Of a DNA stretch of 64,000 nt, positions 62,310-64,000 are shown piece after piece. The notes below the pieces were generated by a model. That model worked only from the letters and a program-made list of their open reading frames with translations. It had not been told where the DNA came from and ran no database searches. How positions within the stretch are numbered: the stretch's first letter is position 1; each line of letters begins with the position of its first letter. The translations under genes were made by a program, and so were the position numbers. The DNA is from Pseudomonas citri (GTDB taxonomy: Bacteria > Pseudomonadota > Gammaproteobacteria > Pseudomonadales > Pseudomonadaceae), in contig NZ_JAODAB010000001.1 of assembly GCF_025336485.1 (NCBI RefSeq), positions 310,001-374,000 on the forward strand, given 5' to 3'.

Positions 62310-62761
62310 ACACCGATGTAGATCGCCACCGACTCGGGGCCGCTGTAAACCTCGAAATCGGTGGTGAAACGGCGCAGCGTCTGCGGGTTGTCGGCAAAAT
62401 ACGCCCAGATCAACCCCCAGGTCTGGATCACGCAATCGGGCATTGGCCCCTTGGCCGAAAACATCAGGTAATCCCCGCCTTCGATGTCCACGGCAGGGTA
62501 GCCTGCGCTGGTCGCATCGACCTGCACGCCGGCCGTCACATCGAAGTGACCGGTGGCGTCGGATTCGTAGTTTGAATAGACCCCGTAGACAAACGACTCG
62601 GACTGCCTGGCCGGGATCTTGTCGAACATCCCTTCGGTGAAGAACCGCTGCCACATCGGGCCGATCCGGGCCGTGTCGGGCTGTTGCTCGTCGGCGTTGC
62701 GGGTGCGCACTTGCAGGCCAGCCACGCTGAAAGGTTCGACAATCTTGAGTTTCACGTCCAT
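62273..62761 (-). CDS. GyrI-like small-molecule binding domain protein
   Basis: This 162-residue protein of the GyrI/AraC effector-binding (SHS2) fold starts MDVKLKIVEPFSVAGLQVRT. It contains MWQRFFTEGMFDKIP, FVYGVYSNYESDATGHFDVT and a YEVYSG-type end (FEVYSGPESVAIYIG). Such proteins bind hydrophobic cationic molecules or hydrolyse cyclopropyl compounds. No helix-turn-helix is attached. The 3' end overlaps the convergent ada gene by 37 bases. Confidence 0.85.
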   Translation of the reverse strand: MDVKLKIVEPFSVAGLQVRTRNADEQQPDTARIGPMWQRFFTEGMFDKIPARQSESFVYGVYSNYESDATGHFDVTAGVQVDATSAGYPAVDIEGGDYLMFSAKGPMPDCVIQTWGLIWAYFADNPQTLRRFTTDFEVYSGPESVAIYIGVQSPDERSSASN

Positions 62762-62909
62762 GGGTCAGGCTCCTTGAGGGGGAGCCCGCATGGTAACCGC
62801 CTCACGCAAGGGATCAAGCGCGGGTAGGCGGCGATTGAAAAACTCGACTGGCCGTGACCGGGCCACACCTGCTAAAAACCTGTTTCCTTCTGCCGTCGGA
62901 GATCCGCAC

Positions 62910-63986
62910 ATGAGCCACTGGCCAGACACCCGCCTTCTCGACCTGCTCGGTACCGAGCTGCCCATTATCCAGGGACCGATGGCCGGGGTGACCGGGCCGG
63001 CCATGGTGGCCGCCGTGTGCAATGCCGGCGGGCTGGGCTCGATGCCGGCGGCGATGCTGGATATCGAGCAACTGCGCCAGGCGCTGCTGACGATCCGCGA
63101 ACAGACTGACAAACCGTTCAACGTGAATTTTTTCTGCCACCAGCCACCGGCCTTCGATGAGCAGCGGGCCGAGGCCTGGAAGCAACGACTCAAGCCTTAC
63201 TACGAGGAGCTGGGCGCCGATTTCGATGCCCCGACGCCGGTGTCCAACCGTACGCCGTTCGATGATGCGGCTTGCCGCGTGCTGGAAGAGATGCATCCTG
63301 CCGTGGTCAGTTTCCATTTCGGCCTGCCGGAAAAGGCCTTGCTCGACCGGGTAAAGGCTACCGGGGCGAAGATCCTCTCGTCGGCCACCACCGTCGAGGA
63401 AGCCATCTGGCTGGAACAGCACGGTTGCGACGCGATCATCGCCATGGGCTATGAAGCGGGTGGCCATCGGGGGATGTTTCTCAGCGACGATCTCGACACC
63501 CAGGTTGGCCTCTTCGCCTTGTTGCCCCAGGTGGTGGACGCGGTGAACGTGCCGGTGATCGCCGCCGGCGGTATCGGCGATGCCCGCGGAATTGTCGCGG
63601 CGTTCGCCCTCGGGGCTTCGGCAGTGCAATTGGGCAGCGCCTACCTGTTCACCCCCGAGGCCAAGGTCAGCGCGTCCCATCACCGCGCGCTGCGCACGGC
63701 CAAGGAAAGCCAGACCGCTGTCACCAACCTGTTCACCGGCCGCCCGGCCCGGGGCATCGTCAACCGGGTGATGCGCGAAGTCGGTCCGATGAGCCCGCTG
63801 GCACCGGCCTTCCCCCTGGCCGGCGGAGCGCTGATGCCCCTGCGCGCCAAGGACGAAGCCGACTTCAGCAACCTCTGGGCCGGCCAGGCGTTTCCCCTGG
63901 GCCGTGAGCTGTCGAGCAGTGAACTGACCCGCCGGCTGGCCGAAGAGGCGCTGGCCCGACTCACCCGGGGTATGCCTGCTGATTGA
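62910..63986 (+). CDS. Nitronate monooxygenase family flavoprotein
   Basis: This 358-residue FMN TIM-barrel enzyme of the nitronate monooxygenase/2-nitropropane dioxygenase family has LPIIQGPMAGVTGPAMVAAV, NAGGLGSM, GYEAGGHRG (catalytic histidine region), VIAAGGIGDARGIVAAFALG and VQLGSAYLFTPEA. It detoxifies propionate-3-nitronate or related nitro compounds. The start MSHWPDTRLL is chosen because CGGAGATCCGCAC precedes it. The gene is complete just before the window end. Confidence 0.92.
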   Translation: MSHWPDTRLLDLLGTELPIIQGPMAGVTGPAMVAAVCNAGGLGSMPAAMLDIEQLRQALLTIREQTDKPFNVNFFCHQPPAFDEQRAEAWKQRLKPYYEELGADFDAPTPVSNRTPFDDAACRVLEEMHPAVVSFHFGLPEKALLDRVKATGAKILSSATTVEEAIWLEQHGCDAIIAMGYEAGGHRGMFLSDDLDTQVGLFALLPQVVDAVNVPVIAAGGIGDARGIVAAFALGASAVQLGSAYLFTPEAKVSASHHRALRTAKESQTAVTNLFTGRPARGIVNRVMREVGPMSPLAPAFPLAGGALMPLRAKDEADFSNLWAGQAFPLGRELSSSELTRRLAEEALARLTRGMPAD

Positions 63987-64000
63987 ACGCCCATCGCGAG

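Overview
This window is chromosomal DNA from a fluorescent pseudomonad, most likely the Pseudomonas fluorescens group (brassicacearum/corrugata-like). I infer this from codon and base composition, from hcnABC hydrogen cyanide synthase genes, from a bkdR/bkdA1-A2-B/lpdV operon, from an MvaT/MvaU-type H-NS protein, from Pseudomonas-restricted families (DUF1652, DUF6124, DUF4946), and from many REP-like palindromes containing GTGGCGAGGGAGC or GGCTTGCCCGCGAT. I see no rRNA, tRNA, CRISPR array, prophage or intact insertion sequence.

Layout. 1-7.4 kb: an RpiR-type regulator, a GST, hcnABC (minus strand) with an ANR-type box upstream, a divergent OmpR-type two-component pair, and a DUF1652 protein. 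7.5-9.0 kb: a triple-PAS LuxR-type regulator. 9.0-12.5 kb: a visibly AT-richer block with a tight three-gene operon (AlaE-like exporter, unrecognised 333-residue protein, cysteine-desulfurase-like enzyme). It is preceded by about 800 bases that include a 29-codon frame with a strong ribosome binding site. 12.7-14.8 kb: an orphan Rhs-core protein with a variable tail, REP pairs, a DUF6124 gene with a highly structured leader, and a 32-base direct repeat. 15.1-21.2 kb: a uronic acid uptake and oxidation operon (OprD-type porin, uronate dehydrogenase, lactonase, TRAP transporter) behind a near-consensus promoter. 21.3-29.0 kb: a persulfide-dioxygenase-like hydrolase, the branched-chain keto-acid dehydrogenase operon with its regulator, and ilvE. 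29.1-35.6 kb: an ArsR-type regulator, an FKBP isomerase, a protealysin-like protease with its emfourin-type inhibitor, an MHYT-GGDEF-EAL protein, nicotinamidase and a DUF1345 protein. 35.7-42.2 kb: an RstAB-like two-component system divergent from an RND efflux pump. 42.2-50.9 kb: an aminotransferase, a chemoreceptor with a sigma-28-like promoter, an aldo/keto reductase, RarD, hpd, a DMT exporter and a LysR regulator. 51-57.8 kb: mvaU, a DUF4946 protein, a MITE-like element, gloA, ahpF, ahpC, gor and galU. 58-64 kb: small conserved proteins, then a 2OG-oxygenase/alkB/ada alkylation-repair cluster, a GyrI-like protein and a nitronate monooxygenase.

How the genes work together. Several complete modules are visible: cyanide synthesis, uronate import and conversion to aldarate, valine/leucine/isoleucine catabolism (bkd plus ilvE), peroxide and glutathione defence (ahpC, ahpF, gor, gloA), and alkylation repair. 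The best candidate for something undescribed is the AT-rich operon at 9.4-12.4 kb. It couples a predicted alanine-type exporter, a protein I cannot place and a desulfurase that would release alanine and sulfane sulfur from cysteine; a short cysteine-containing peptide may lie at its head. The second is the operon of two 2-oxoglutarate dioxygenases with an Ada protein that has lost three of its four zinc-binding cysteines.
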